Shown here: piece after piece, positions 1-9,254 of the stretch
Layout: each line of letters begins with the position of its first letter
Numbering within the stretch: the first letter of the stretch is position 1
The notes under the pieces: generated by a model
Told to the model about the DNA's origin: nothing
Seen by the model: only the letters and a program-made list of their open reading frames with translations
Database searches by the model: none
DNA from: Lutibacter maritimus
GTDB taxonomy: Bacteria > Bacteroidota > Bacteroidia > Flavobacteriales > Flavobacteriaceae
Direction: 5' to 3'
NCBI RefSeq assembly: GCF_900116115.1
Contig: NZ_FOZP01000001.1
Location: forward strand, 264,071-328,070
DNA length: 64,000 nucleotides
Program-made: the position numbers and the translations under genes

Positions 1-429
1 GATTATTATGTGTATTCAGGAATTCTATCAACTGTAAAAACTACCAATAAAATTATAAATGTATTAGCTGCTATTTTTGCTGAAGAAAATGAATTAGATA
101 ATTGTGTTTTATTAAATGAAAAAAGGAATATTGTTGAGGTTTTAAATGGTACTATATTTTTAGTTTTTGGAAATACAATTAAAACTCCTGCTATTTCTCA
201 AGGTTGTATAAAAGGTATTATTAGAAAAAAAATAATTGAAATAATTTTAAATAATACAACTTATACTTTAGAAGAAACTGAAATATCACCATTTGAGCTA
301 CAAAAGGCTGATGAGGTATTTATAACAAATGCAATTATTGGAATTCAACCAGTTAATTTTTATAAAAAAATGGTTTATAAAACAGCTGTTTCTAATGAAA
401 TAAAAAATATGTTAGATAAATTAATTTAA
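1..429 (+). CDS. Class IV aminotransferase (PLP-dependent), C-terminal part only
   Basis: The frame is open to the left window edge, so the start lies outside; about 142 residues are seen. The stretch with NGTIFLVFG, a TP a few residues on, and GIIRKKI matches the second half of the fold IV aminotransferase/lyase family (branched-chain aminotransferase, D-amino acid aminotransferase, 4-amino-4-deoxychorismate lyase), where the N-x-F and T-P-x-x-x-G-x-x-x-G-x-x-R pattern binds the PLP phosphate. The catalytic lysine would be upstream, out of view. Which substrate it uses cannot be told from this part. It converges on the YqgE gene with a 9-base overlap of the 3' ends. Confidence 0.75.
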   Translation, partial: DYYVYSGILSTVKTTNKIINVLAAIFAEENELDNCVLLNEKRNIVEVLNGTIFLVFGNTIKTPAISQGCIKGIIRKKIIEIILNNTTYTLEETEISPFELQKADEVFITNAIIGIQPVNFYKKMVYKTAVSNEIKNMLDKLI

Positions 430-978
430 TTCTGGGTTCATTGGTGCATTTGCCCAAATTTGATATTCGCCACCAATAGACATTAGTTGATTTTTCCAAA
501 AAGTAGCACTATCAATATCAAAAATATTTGGGTATTTATTTGGGATTATTAACCAGGTAGATTCTGTTAATTCTTCAGTTAATTGCGCTACTGACCAACC
601 AGAATATCCTAAAAAAAAGCGAATATCCGTTTCTGCTATTTTTTTTGAATTTAGTAATTCTGTTAAAGTTTCAAAATCACCGCCCCAATAAATATCTTTA
701 TCAATTTTAATGCTGTTTGGAATAAGTTCAGGAAGTTTATGGATAAAATATAAATTTTCTTGCTCAACAGGTCCACCATTATATATGGTAAAGTTGCATT
801 CAATATCAGGTATTAAATCTTTTAAAACAAATTCACTTGGTTTATTAAGTATAAAACCAATACAACCTTCTTTATTATATTCCGTTAAATATATCACCGA
901 TCTATTAAATTCTTTATCATTTAAAATAGATGGTTCTGCAACTAATAATTTTCCTTTTGATGGATTTTTAGATAGCAT
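421..978 (-). CDS. YqgE/AlgH family protein
   Basis: 185 residues, the usual length of the YqgE/AlgH (DUF179) family. Recognisable features are the opening with GKLLVAEPSI, the GFILNKPS segment near residue 43, YNGGPV at about 66-71, and FFLGYSGWSVAQLTEEL near 121-137. The molecular role of the family is not established; AlgH in Pseudomonas was linked to alginate regulation. No signal peptide, so probably cytoplasmic. It follows HU on the same strand but a terminator hairpin lies between them, so it probably has its own promoter, which I could not identify. Confidence 0.9.
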   Translation of the reverse strand: MLSKNPSKGKLLVAEPSILNDKEFNRSVIYLTEYNKEGCIGFILNKPSEFVLKDLIPDIECNFTIYNGGPVEQENLYFIHKLPELIPNSIKIDKDIYWGGDFETLTELLNSKKIAETDIRFFLGYSGWSVAQLTEELTESTWLIIPNKYPNIFDIDSATFWKNQLMSIGGEYQIWANAPMNPELN

Positions 979-1023
979 ATAAGATATATTTTAAATTAAA
1001 TATAATGAAATTTAGGAATAAAA

Positions 1024-1054
1024 AAAACTCTTCAATGTTAAATTGAAGAGTTTT
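1024..1054 (-). terminator. Rho-independent terminator after HU
   Basis: Perfect 12-base inverted repeat (AAACTCTTCAA-type arms at 1024-1035 and 1043-1054) with a run of A on the plus strand at 1021-1027, which reads as a T-tract after the hairpin on the minus strand. It sits just past the HU stop codon. Confidence 0.85.
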
Positions 1055-1078
1055 AAGAATAAGAATATTTCTTATATA

Positions 1079-1351
1079 TTAATTTACAGCATCGCTAAAA
1101 CCAGCTCCAGCTTTAAATTTAACTACGTTTTTAGCCGCAATTTTAATAGTTTTTCCTGTTTGAGGATTTCTTCCTGATCTTGCTGCTCTTTTAGAGATAG
1201 ACCAAGTTCCCCAGCCTACTAATGCAACTTTCCCACCGTTTTTAAGAGTTTTAGTTACATTGTCTGTTAATGATTCTAAAGCTGCTTTTGCTGCTGCTTT
1301 TGTGATGCCAGCATCAGCTGCCATTGCATCAATTAAATCTGATTTGTTCAT
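1079..1351 (-). CDS. HU-family DNA-binding protein
   Basis: 90 residues, the standard HU/IHF length. The opening MNKSDLIDAMAADAGITKA, the GWGTWSISKRAAR segment and the arm sequence GRNPQTGKTIKIAAK (residues about 61-75) are classic HU signatures; the RNPQTG motif forms the tip of the DNA-binding beta arm. It acts as a nucleoid protein that bends DNA as a dimer. It is a single-gene unit with its own -7 element at 1404-1411 and a strong terminator at 1024-1054. Confidence 0.97.
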   Translation of the reverse strand: MNKSDLIDAMAADAGITKAAAKAALESLTDNVTKTLKNGGKVALVGWGTWSISKRAARSGRNPQTGKTIKIAAKNVVKFKAGAGFSDAVN

Positions 1352-1403
1352 AATTTAAATGTTAAATTAATTGGTTAAACATATTTCGCTTTTAATAGCT
1401 TAA

Positions 1404-1411
1404 CAAAGTTA
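1404..1411 (-). promoter_or_regulatory. -7 promoter element of the HU gene
   Basis: CAAAGTTA on the plus strand reads TAACTTTG on the minus strand, a match to the Bacteroidota consensus TAnnTTTG, 53 bases upstream of the HU start codon. Confidence 0.6.
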
Positions 1412-1450
1412 GACGGAATAAGGGTTTGTGCAAGTTTTTGCCTAAAAAAA

Positions 1451-1476
1451 ACACTCTTTTGTTAATAAAAGAGTGT
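1451..1476 (-). terminator. Terminator of the fmt-recQ operon
   Basis: Inverted repeat ACACTCTTTT (1451-1460) and AAAAGAGTGT (1467-1476) with a plus-strand A-run at 1444-1450. It faces transcription arriving from fmt, whose stop codon is at 1538. Confidence 0.85.
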
Positions 1477-1537
1477 AAATGTTAATAACCTTCATTAATT
1501 TTTACTATTATTTACAAAAGCCTTTAAAATTAAGGGT

Positions 1538-2482
1538 TTATAGCATTATATAATTTTCTTGAAATGTAAATCCGTTTAATAAACTTTTGGTGTCCATTTT
1601 TTTCTTACCAGCTAATTGCAAACTTTCAACTAAAATAAATCCATTTTTTGCGGCAATTTTTATTTCATTTTTAGAACATACTATAGAACCTGGTTTTAGA
1701 TGATGATGAATTTGTTCTTTTTTCACATCATAAATTTTAACTTTTATTTCTTCTTCATTATTTTTTAATGTTGTCCAAGCTGCTGGGTAAGGATTTAAAC
1801 CACGAATTAAATTATAAATAGTATTTACAGATGCTTCCCAATTTATTTTGCAGGTTTCAGAAAAAATTTTTGGAGCGGCTTTTTCTTCAAATTCTGGTTG
1901 TTTGGTTGTAATAACTTTATCATGCTTAATAAGGTGTATGGTTTTTACTACTAAATTACTTCCAACTGTCATTAATGTATCATGCAATTCACCTACAGTT
2001 TGATTATCAGCAATAGCAACTTCTTCTTGTAAAATTATATTTCCAGTATCAATTTTTTCATCAATAAAAAAAGTAGTAACACCCGTTTTAGTTTCACCAT
2101 TTATAATTGCCCAGTTAATTGGCGCTGCACCTCTATAATTTGGTAATAGCGATGCGTGTAGATTAAAGGTTCCGTATTCAGGCATTTTCCAAACAATATT
2201 GGGTAACATTCTAAAAGCTACTACAATTTGTAAGTTAGCATTTAAGTTTTTTAATTCATTTAAAAAGGATTCACTTTTTAAATTTGTTGGTTGTAGTATA
2301 GTTAAGTTATTTTCTAAAGCATATTTTTTTACTGCAGATTGTTGAAGCTTTTGTCCGCGTCCAGCTGGTTTGTCTGGTGCAGTAATTACGCCCACAACAT
2401 TGTAGTTTGCTTTTAAAACAGCGTCTAATGTTGCAACTGCAAAATCTGGAGTTCCCATAAATACAATTCTCAAATCTCTCAT
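1538..2482 (-). CDS. fmt: Methionyl-tRNA formyltransferase
   Basis: 314 residues, normal Fmt length. It formylates initiator Met-tRNA using 10-formyl-tetrahydrofolate. The formyltransferase core starts with RIVFMGTPDFAV; the catalytic set is visible as N107, H109 in HASLLPNYRG (109-118) and D145 in IDTGNI. A C-terminal OB-fold-like tRNA-binding domain follows from about residue 205 (GLNPYPAAWT). Its start overlaps the end of recQ by four bases, so the two are translationally coupled, and the P-loop gene upstream completes a three-gene operon. Confidence 0.97.
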   Translation of the reverse strand: MRDLRIVFMGTPDFAVATLDAVLKANYNVVGVITAPDKPAGRGQKLQQSAVKKYALENNLTILQPTNLKSESFLNELKNLNANLQIVVAFRMLPNIVWKMPEYGTFNLHASLLPNYRGAAPINWAIINGETKTGVTTFFIDEKIDTGNIILQEEVAIADNQTVGELHDTLMTVGSNLVVKTIHLIKHDKVITTKQPEFEEKAAPKIFSETCKINWEASVNTIYNLIRGLNPYPAAWTTLKNNEEEIKVKIYDVKKEQIHHHLKPGSIVCSKNEIKIAAKNGFILVESLQLAGKKKMDTKSLLNGFTFQENYIML

Positions 2483-4377
2483 AAATCGGTTCTTTTAATT
2501 TTATTTTGCGAAGTTATCGTTATTTTATTTTTTTCTAAAAGTATTTTAAGTGTATTTAAAATCTCTTTTTCTGAATATTGTAAGTTGTTAATTATTTCTA
2601 TTGAAGTATAGGATGAAATTGCTAGGAAATTTAAAATAGCTTCAGATATGTTTTTAAACGTAGCTTTATTTTTTGTTTTTGCTAGACAGTTATCGCATTT
2701 ACCACAATCTTCAGTTATTATTTCATTAAAATAAGCGAGTAATAATTTATTTCTACACGTTTTTTTATTTTGAAGATAATTTATGGTAGCATTTAGCTTT
2801 TCAAATTTTAGCAGTTGTTGTTGTTCTATTCTTTTTGAAATTCTATTTATAGTGTAATTATCTTCTCTGTTAACCAAAAAAGATAGTTTAGATGTTGAAT
2901 CTTGATAGGTGTAATTTATGATACCATCTTTAGTTAAACTTTCTAATTGTTTTATAATTTCAGTTTTTGAAAGCCCTAATTTTGATGCTAAAGAAAACTC
3001 ATTAATTAAAGTTATGTGGTCAAATATGCCACCATAAGTTCTTAAAAGCAATTTTAATAAATTTTGGAACGTTGGATGAGAATTTATGTAATTAAACAAT
3101 TGTTGATTGTTTAAAGCTATTTGTATGGTAGATTTTTTGCTATAATTTTCATCTAATTGAATGATATTTTCTCGTTCTAAAACTTTTATGGTATTGTAGG
3201 TTTTTAAAATGTTTAATTGGTAAGTTGCACAAAACTCTTGTAGTGAAAAACTAAACAATTCAGTAGGTAAATCTCCATAAGAAATACTATAAAAACTATT
3301 TAAATGTTGATAGATTTTTTTTATGTATTTTACCGTTGGTGATGTGGTTTTAAATTTTGTTAAAGAATCATTTATAACAGCATTATTAGTTAAAATAAAT
3401 GAATAAGCATTATTATCATCTCTTCCAGCTCTTCCAGCTTCTTGTATAAAATTTTCTAAACTATCTGGAATATTTATATGAATTACTGCTGTAACATTGG
3501 CTTTGTCTATTCCCATTCCAAAAGCATTTGTAGCAACCATTATGGGTGTTTTTTCTTGCATCCAATTATTAAAGGCATTATTTTTTTCATCAACAGATAA
3601 GCCTCCATGATAAAAACTGCTTTTAAAATTATGGTTAATTAAAAAATTGCAAATATCTTTAGTTTGTTTTCTGCTTTTGGTATAAATTATTGTTGGAGCG
3701 TTTATTTTTTTTGTAATACTTAACAGTCTATTATAGGTATCTTCAGTTTCAATAACATAATATTGAAGGTTTTTTCTTTGAAATGATTTTTTAAATAGCT
3801 GCGCATTTTCAAGTTTTAAATTATGTTGAATATCATTTAAAACATTGCTTGTAGCAGTTGCCGTTAAAGCAATAAAAGTAGCTGCCGGATGTAACTCTTT
3901 TAAAATGTGTAATTTTAAATAGGATGGTCTAAAATCGTGTCCCCATTCCGATATGCAATGTGCTTCATCTATTGCAATAATTGACACTTCTAATTGCTTT
4001 ATTTTTTCTTGAATTAAAGGTGATTGTAATTTTTCGGGTGAAATATATAAAAATTTATAATCACCAAATTGTAAATTATCAAATGCAGTAATAGTTTCAT
4101 CTTGAGATAATTGTGAGGTTAAGGCAATGGCTTTAATGTTTTTATCTTTTAAACTGTTTACTTGGTCTTTTATTAGTGCAATTAATGGTGAAACAACAAT
4201 GCAAACGCCGTGTGAAAGTATTGCAGGTATTTGATAACAAAGTGATTTTCCTCCGCCAGTTGGTAATAAAACTACGGTGTTTTGTTTATTTAAAACAGCG
4301 TTTATTATTTCTTCTTGCGGCGCTCTAAATTGGTTATGATTCCAATATTTTTGAAGAATTTCTAGTGGAGTTGCCAT
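2479..4377 (-). CDS. recQ: ATP-dependent DNA helicase RecQ
   Basis: 632 residues. A superfamily 2 helicase with Walker A GGGKS at 41-45, DEAH at 137-140 followed by CISEWGHDFRP (aromatic-rich loop), motif VI QEAGRAGRD, and the RecQ zinc cluster made by C541, C558, C561 and C564. It unwinds 3'-5' in repair and recombination. After the zinc site only about 70 residues remain and they do not look like a full HRDC domain, which suggests a shorter RecQ. Flavobacteria usually carry more than one RecQ, so this may be the paralogue of a longer one elsewhere. The start shares one base with the neighbouring gene's stop. Confidence 0.95.
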   Translation of the reverse strand: MATPLEILQKYWNHNQFRAPQEEIINAVLNKQNTVVLLPTGGGKSLCYQIPAILSHGVCIVVSPLIALIKDQVNSLKDKNIKAIALTSQLSQDETITAFDNLQFGDYKFLYISPEKLQSPLIQEKIKQLEVSIIAIDEAHCISEWGHDFRPSYLKLHILKELHPAATFIALTATATSNVLNDIQHNLKLENAQLFKKSFQRKNLQYYVIETEDTYNRLLSITKKINAPTIIYTKSRKQTKDICNFLINHNFKSSFYHGGLSVDEKNNAFNNWMQEKTPIMVATNAFGMGIDKANVTAVIHINIPDSLENFIQEAGRAGRDDNNAYSFILTNNAVINDSLTKFKTTSPTVKYIKKIYQHLNSFYSISYGDLPTELFSFSLQEFCATYQLNILKTYNTIKVLERENIIQLDENYSKKSTIQIALNNQQLFNYINSHPTFQNLLKLLLRTYGGIFDHITLINEFSLASKLGLSKTEIIKQLESLTKDGIINYTYQDSTSKLSFLVNREDNYTINRISKRIEQQQLLKFEKLNATINYLQNKKTCRNKLLLAYFNEIITEDCGKCDNCLAKTKNKATFKNISEAILNFLAISSYTSIEIINNLQYSEKEILNTLKILLEKNKITITSQNKIKRTDL

Positions 4378-4910
4378 TATTTTATAAAGTCTAAAATAAA
4401 ATCGGCTCTTTTTTCTACGGTACCAAAAGGCACTTCAATAACATTATAATTTAATTTTTTATAGGTACGCTCTAAATGATTATGAATTGCCAACGCTTGT
4501 TCAAAATTTTCGTAGCGTTCACTGTCTGATATATAAATTTCTTCCCAAGGAGGCATTAAAAAAATATAATCGTATTTGTACAATGTGCTTTTTTCAATAT
4601 ATGTTTCTGGATAATCAATACTAATATAGTTCATGTATGCATGAACATCTGGAATTCCTCTATCAAAAAAAACTAAATCACAATTTTTTTTCTCAGCTTC
4701 AATGTATTGGTTAATTCTTCCTTCTAAAAGTAATTCACTAAATAATAGTGGTTTGGTTAAAAATAATTGTTCTACACCTTTTTTTCGGGCATTTAAAGTA
4801 ACTTCTCTTGAAATTTCTGTCATACACATAAAATTTCTATTCAATAATTCTTCAATTACCGTGGTTTTGCCAGTACTAGGCCCACCAGTTAAAACAATTT
4901 TTTTTTGCAT
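4377..4910 (-). CDS. NadR/AAA_28-like P-loop nucleotide-binding protein
   Basis: 177 residues with a P-loop GGPSTGKTT at 9-17, a FFDRGIPD segment around residue 82-89 that resembles the switch aspartate region of NadR-type ribosylnicotinamide kinases and deoxynucleoside kinases, and a C-terminal VEVPFGTVEKRADFIL tail typical of AAA_28 proteins. Substrate unknown; NMN-type kinase or a general ATPase is possible. It is the first gene of the recQ-fmt operon. A possible -7 element (CAAAAATA at 4915-4922 on the plus strand) is so close to the ATG that the mRNA would be nearly leaderless. Confidence 0.8.
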   Translation of the reverse strand: MQKKIVLTGGPSTGKTTVIEELLNRNFMCMTEISREVTLNARKKGVEQLFLTKPLLFSELLLEGRINQYIEAEKKNCDLVFFDRGIPDVHAYMNYISIDYPETYIEKSTLYKYDYIFLMPPWEEIYISDSERYENFEQALAIHNHLERTYKKLNYNVIEVPFGTVEKRADFILDFIK

Positions 4911-4956
4911 ACTACAAAAATAAGTTTTTCATAAAATAATACTAAAAATAATAGTG

Positions 4957-5004
4957 TAATTTTGTCAGTTAAATATTAACAGTTTAATTATGGTACTAAA
5001 TTTG
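4957..5004 (+). promoter_or_regulatory. Two candidate -7 elements and a dyad upstream of the DUF493 gene
   Basis: TAATTTTG at 4957-4964 and TAAATTTG at 4997-5004 both fit TAnnTTTG. The second is embedded in a dyad, GTACT at 4993-4997 and AGTAC at 5005-5009, so a repressor bound there would cover the promoter. The ATG is at 5027. Confidence 0.5.
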
Positions 5005-5026
5005 AGTACTATAAATAAAAAAGATA

Positions 5027-5308
5027 ATGGATAATAGAACTCAATTTTATAAAAAGTTAAAGAAAAAATTAAAGCAAGATACTACATTTCCTTCTAAATA
5101 CTTGTTTAAGTTTATTGTACCTACGGATGAAGATAAAATAAATCAAATTGAAAATTTATTTAATTATGAAGGTGCTGTAATAAATAAAACATCATCAAAA
5201 ACTGGAAAGTATACCAGTGTGTCTATTCATGTGGTTATGAAAAAAGCCGATCATATTATTATAAAATATATGGAAGCTGAAAAAATAGAAGGTATTATTT
5301 CTTTGTGA
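5027..5308 (+). CDS. DUF493 (YbeD-like) family protein
   Basis: 93 residues, matching the ferredoxin-like DUF493 family: FPSKYLFKFIVPT near 22-34, a central INKTSSKTGKYTSVSIHVVM (residues about 53-72) typical of the family, and a short C-terminal helix. The E. coli YbeD relative precedes lipB; no such partner is present here. Cytosolic, function unknown. It stands alone between divergently transcribed recQ operon and the isomerase operon. Confidence 0.88.
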   Translation: MDNRTQFYKKLKKKLKQDTTFPSKYLFKFIVPTDEDKINQIENLFNYEGAVINKTSSKTGKYTSVSIHVVMKKADHIIIKYMEAEKIEGIISL

Positions 5309-5412
5309 TACTTTTAACATGAAAAACAAAAAATAAAAAATAAATTGCAACGTTTTTTAACTCAAAAAACTTCAATAAATCAATAGTTTGATAACAAGCA
5401 TATTTAAAAAAT

Positions 5413-7020
5413 ATGAATTTTAGAATTGTAACGCTTATTGTACTTTTTATTGCTACTAATATAGTAGCACAAAATAACCAAAAAGTGTTGTTTAGTATTA
5501 ATGATGAACCTGTTTTTACGCAAGAATTTATTGATGTTTATAAGAAAAACAGTGCATTAATAGAAGATTCTTCAAAAAAAGGAATTGAAAATTATTTAAA
5601 TTTATACGTAAATTATAAGTTAAAAGTTAAGCAGGCGTATGAGCTTAGTTTAGATACATTTCCTAAATTTAAAAATGAATTAAATTCATACAAAGAAAGT
5701 TTAATAGCACCTTACTTAAAAGATAAAAAAGTTTCAGAACATTTAATTAATGAAGCTTATGAAAGAATTTTAAAAGAAGTTGATGTAAGTCATATTTTAT
5801 TATTTTTAAAGCCAGATGCTACTCCTAAAGATACTTTAGATGCTTATAATAAACTAATAGAAGCTAGAAACTTAGTAATGAATGGAAATCATTTTAGTGA
5901 TGTAGCTTTAAAGTATTCTGAAGATCCAACAGTACAACAAAATGGCGGAAGAATTGGATATTTTACTGGTTTGCAAATGGTTTATCCTTTTGAAAATAAG
6001 GCTTTTACTACAAGTATTGGTGATGTTTCAATGCCATTCAGAACAAAATTTGGTTACCACATTTTAAAAGTTCACAATATTAGAAAATCAAAAGGCGATG
6101 TTGAAGTTGCTCATATAATGATTAAAAATGATAGTAGTAATGCTAAAATTAAAATTGATTCTATTTACAATCAAATAAGTACTAAAAATGCCAATTTTTT
6201 TGAATTAGCAACACAGTTTTCTGATGATAAAGCAAGCGCTATACAGGGCGGGAGATTGAATAAATTTGGCACAGGACAAATGGTTGAAAGTTTTGCAGTT
6301 GAAGCTTTTAAATTAGAAAATGAAGGTGAAGTTTCTAAACCATTTCAAACACAATTTGGTTGGCATATTGTTAAGTTGTTAAAAAAATATCCAATAGAAA
6401 GTTTTGATAAATTAAAAGAAAAAATTACCCAACAAGTAGAAAATGATGAGCGATCAAATTTAATTGGTGAAACAGTTATTAAAAGACTTTTTAAAGAATA
6501 TAATGTTGCTGTTAATGAAGATGCTTTACAAAAGCTTAATACGGATAATTGGAAAGATTCTCCAGAAAAATTCACAAGTAATTTATTAACAATAAAAGAT
6601 ATACATATTCCACAAAGCAGCTTTATATCTTACTTAAAAACAGTTAAAAATACGGATATAAATAAAGCATTTGCAGGTTTTAAAGAAAAAGAAGTTATAC
6701 AGTATTACAAACAACATATTGAAACTGATAATGAGGAGTTTGCGTTAATGTTTAAAGAATTTAAAGAAGGATTATTATTATTCGATTTAATTGAAAAGAA
6801 AGTGTGGAATACATCTAAAGACAGCTTAGCGTTAGCAAATTATTTTAATCAAAATAAAGTAGAAAAATATCAAAATAAAGAGTTGTCAAATATAAAAGGA
6901 ACCGTAATTTCAGATTTTCAAGAATATTTAGAGAAACAATGGATAAAAGATTTATATTTAAAGTACAATGTAGTATTTAATAAATCTGAAAAAAGAAAAC
7001 TTCTAAAACTTAAAATATAA
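5413..7020 (+). CDS. Periplasmic parvulin-type peptidyl-prolyl isomerase (first of three)
   Basis: 535 residues with an N-terminal signal peptide (hydrophobic stretch to about residue 19, AQN cleavage region). Two parvulin/PpiC rotamase domains are visible, about residues 125-225 (DVSHILLFL ... GGRIGYFTGLQMVYPFE ... FGYHILKVH) and about 230-325 (EVAHIMI ... GGRLNKFGTGQMVESFA ... FGWHIVKLLKK). It likely folds or chaperones outer-membrane proteins in the periplasm, like SurA/PpiD. First gene of an operon with two more isomerase-like genes and moxR, with gaps of 1-3 bases. Confidence 0.9.
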   Translation: MNFRIVTLIVLFIATNIVAQNNQKVLFSINDEPVFTQEFIDVYKKNSALIEDSSKKGIENYLNLYVNYKLKVKQAYELSLDTFPKFKNELNSYKESLIAPYLKDKKVSEHLINEAYERILKEVDVSHILLFLKPDATPKDTLDAYNKLIEARNLVMNGNHFSDVALKYSEDPTVQQNGGRIGYFTGLQMVYPFENKAFTTSIGDVSMPFRTKFGYHILKVHNIRKSKGDVEVAHIMIKNDSSNAKIKIDSIYNQISTKNANFFELATQFSDDKASAIQGGRLNKFGTGQMVESFAVEAFKLENEGEVSKPFQTQFGWHIVKLLKKYPIESFDKLKEKITQQVENDERSNLIGETVIKRLFKEYNVAVNEDALQKLNTDNWKDSPEKFTSNLLTIKDIHIPQSSFISYLKTVKNTDINKAFAGFKEKEVIQYYKQHIETDNEEFALMFKEFKEGLLLFDLIEKKVWNTSKDSLALANYFNQNKVEKYQNKELSNIKGTVISDFQEYLEKQWIKDLYLKYNVVFNKSEKRKLLKLKI

Positions 7021-7023
7021 CTA

Positions 7024-7872
7024 TTGAAAAATTTAATTAAATTTTTAGTGCTATTAATGCTTTTGCAATCCTGCAATTATTTTACTTTTAAAAGTAATGA
7101 AAGAGAGGCAGTTGCAAGAGTAAATGATACGTACTTATATAAAGATGATTTATTAAAGATTTTTAATTCAGATTTATCAAAACAAGATAGTATATTATTA
7201 GCAAATAGTTATATAAATAATTGGGTAAAACAACAGTTGTTACTTTCAAAAGCTCAAATAAATTTAGAAGATAGTCAATTTGATTTTGAAGCATTGGTAA
7301 AAAAATATAGAGAAGATTTATATATAAATTCCTATAAAGAAGCCGTTGTAAAACAGTATTTAGATTACGAAATAACACCAGAAGATATTGACAAGTTTTA
7401 TATAGAAAACAGTCAAAATTTTAAATTAAATGAAGAGTTAGTTAAATTAAAGTACATTAAAATAGGAAAAAATTTAATTAACAAAAATGAATTAATTAAA
7501 CTCTTTGAATCTTCAAAAAAGAAAGATTTAGATACGCTTCAAGCACGAGAAATATTTTTAAAAGCACACCACTTAAACGATTCAATTTGGGTAAAGTTAA
7601 GTGAACTATATTCCAAAGTACCAATATTAAAAGATATTGATAAACAAGAACTTCTAAAAAAAGATAATTTTGTTAAAAAAGAAGATTCATTAAGCTTATA
7701 TTTGGTCAAAATTAAAAATGTATTAAATAGGAATGATGTTGCTCCTAAAAGTTATATTACACCTTCAATAAAACAGATGATTTTGCATCAAAGAAAATTG
7801 CAATTATTAAAAAATATTGAAGAAACATTAATAGAAGATGCACAAAACAAAAAACAATTTGAAATATATTAA
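7024..7872 (+). CDS. SurA/PpiC-like lipoprotein (second of three), TTG start
   Basis: 282 residues. The only plausible start is TTG at 7024, three bases after the previous stop; it is followed by KNLIKFLVLLMLLQSC, a lipoprotein signal with C17 as the lipidated cysteine. The body (VARVNDTYLYKDDLLKIF and a helical region) resembles the SurA N-terminal chaperone domain, but no clear rotamase motif with GGxxG or FGYHI is present, so this paralogue is probably chaperone-only. Membrane-anchored in the periplasm. Confidence 0.8.
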   Translation: MKNLIKFLVLLMLLQSCNYFTFKSNEREAVARVNDTYLYKDDLLKIFNSDLSKQDSILLANSYINNWVKQQLLLSKAQINLEDSQFDFEALVKKYREDLYINSYKEAVVKQYLDYEITPEDIDKFYIENSQNFKLNEELVKLKYIKIGKNLINKNELIKLFESSKKKDLDTLQAREIFLKAHHLNDSIWVKLSELYSKVPILKDIDKQELLKKDNFVKKEDSLSLYLVKIKNVLNRNDVAPKSYITPSIKQMILHQRKLQLLKNIEETLIEDAQNKKQFEIY

Positions 7873-7873
7873 A

Positions 7874-9253
7874 ATGAGTAAAAAAATAACAATTATCGCT
7901 TTTTTATTAGTTGCCTTTACGTTAAAAGCACAAGATAGTTTAAGTATAAAAAGCGAAAGAATTAAAGTAGATGGAGTAGCAGTTGTTATAGGAAAAAACA
8001 TTGTGTTAGATTCTGATATAGAGAAGTTTAAAAAAGAATTGCAGCAACGTATAGAAGGTAAAATTGAAATTTCAGATTGCGAAATTTTAGAAGAAATAAT
8101 GACTCAGAAATTAATAGCGCACCACGCAGTTGTTGATAGCGTTGTGGTAACTGATGCAGAAATACAATCTGAAGTTGAAAGAAATATAAGTTATTTTACA
8201 CAACAATTAGGTTCTATGGAAAAAGTACTTAAAATGTATGGTTTTAATGATGAAGAAGATTTGAGAAACGAATTGTCAGAAATACAAAAAGAACAAATTT
8301 TAGTAAAAAGAGAGCGATCTAGTATCACTGAAAAAATTGATGTAACACCTGAAGAAGTTAGAACATACTTTAAAAATCTTGAAAGAAGTAATAATTTACC
8401 TGAATTTAGTGCAGAAATTGAATTAGCTCAAATAGTAAAATATTTAAAACCAACTGAAGAAGAAACTAACCGAGTAATAACTAAATTAAAAGAGTTAAAA
8501 AAAGAGATTGAAGATGGCTATAGTTTTAGATTAAAAGCAATCATTAATTCTGATGATCCTGCGGTTTCTGGAAACGGCCCAGGTTCAGGAGGTAAATATA
8601 CAATTACACGTGAAAGCGGATTTATTAAAGAGTTTAAAGAAGTAGCCTTTTCATTAGATGAAGGTGAAATTTCTGAACCATTTGAGTCTGGTTTTGGATA
8701 TCATATTATTCAAGTTGAAAAAATTAAAGGTCAAGAACGGGATGTGCGTCATATTTTAATTCAACCAAAAATAAGTGAAGATGAATTAAATGCTTCAAAA
8801 GCAGCACTAGCAAAAATTAGAAGTGAAATTTTAAGTGGTGAAATAACCTTTGAAGATGCCGTTTTAAAATATTCTGATGATGTTGAAACAAGAAATAATA
8901 AAGGTTTAATATTAAACCCTGAATCAAATGATACAAAATTTGATTTAACTTTAATGGGACCTGATTTATATAGCAAAGTAAATAATTTAAAAACTGGAGA
9001 AATTACTGAACCTTTTTATGAAGAAGTAAGAGGTGGCGAAAAAATGCATAAAATTATTTTACTAAAAAGCAAAAATGAAACTCATAAAGCAGATTTTGTA
9101 AAAGATTACGAAAAAATTCAACAACTTACTTTGCAAAAGAAACAAGAAGAAGCTATTGAAAAATGGGTGCAAAATAAAATTGGAGATACCTATATTAAAA
9201 TAGGCAATGATTTTAAAAAATGCGATTTTAAAAATAACTGGAAAAAAGATTAA
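7874..9253 (+). CDS. SurA-like peptidyl-prolyl isomerase (third of three)
   Basis: 459 residues from the ATG at 7874, one base after the previous stop. I prefer this start to the in-frame ATG at 7838 because it puts a good signal peptide at the N-terminus (MSKKITIIAFLLVAFTLKAQ). A SurA N-terminal-like helical region (VAVVIGKNIVLDSDIE) is followed by a rotamase domain around residues 175-285 (AEIELAQIVKYL ... FGYHIIQVEK) and a second at about 290-390 (DVRHILIQPK). Periplasmic folding factor for outer-membrane proteins. Confidence 0.9.
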   Translation: MSKKITIIAFLLVAFTLKAQDSLSIKSERIKVDGVAVVIGKNIVLDSDIEKFKKELQQRIEGKIEISDCEILEEIMTQKLIAHHAVVDSVVVTDAEIQSEVERNISYFTQQLGSMEKVLKMYGFNDEEDLRNELSEIQKEQILVKRERSSITEKIDVTPEEVRTYFKNLERSNNLPEFSAEIELAQIVKYLKPTEEETNRVITKLKELKKEIEDGYSFRLKAIINSDDPAVSGNGPGSGGKYTITRESGFIKEFKEVAFSLDEGEISEPFESGFGYHIIQVEKIKGQERDVRHILIQPKISEDELNASKAALAKIRSEILSGEITFEDAVLKYSDDVETRNNKGLILNPESNDTKFDLTLMGPDLYSKVNNLKTGEITEPFYEEVRGGEKMHKIILLKSKNETHKADFVKDYEKIQQLTLQKKQEEAIEKWVQNKIGDTYIKIGNDFKKCDFKNNWKKD

Positions 9254-9254
9254 T

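Noticed and set aside
5321-5412. TAnnTTTG promoter before the first isomerase gene
   Set aside because: The nearest string (TAGTTTG) has one spacer base too few, so I did not list it.
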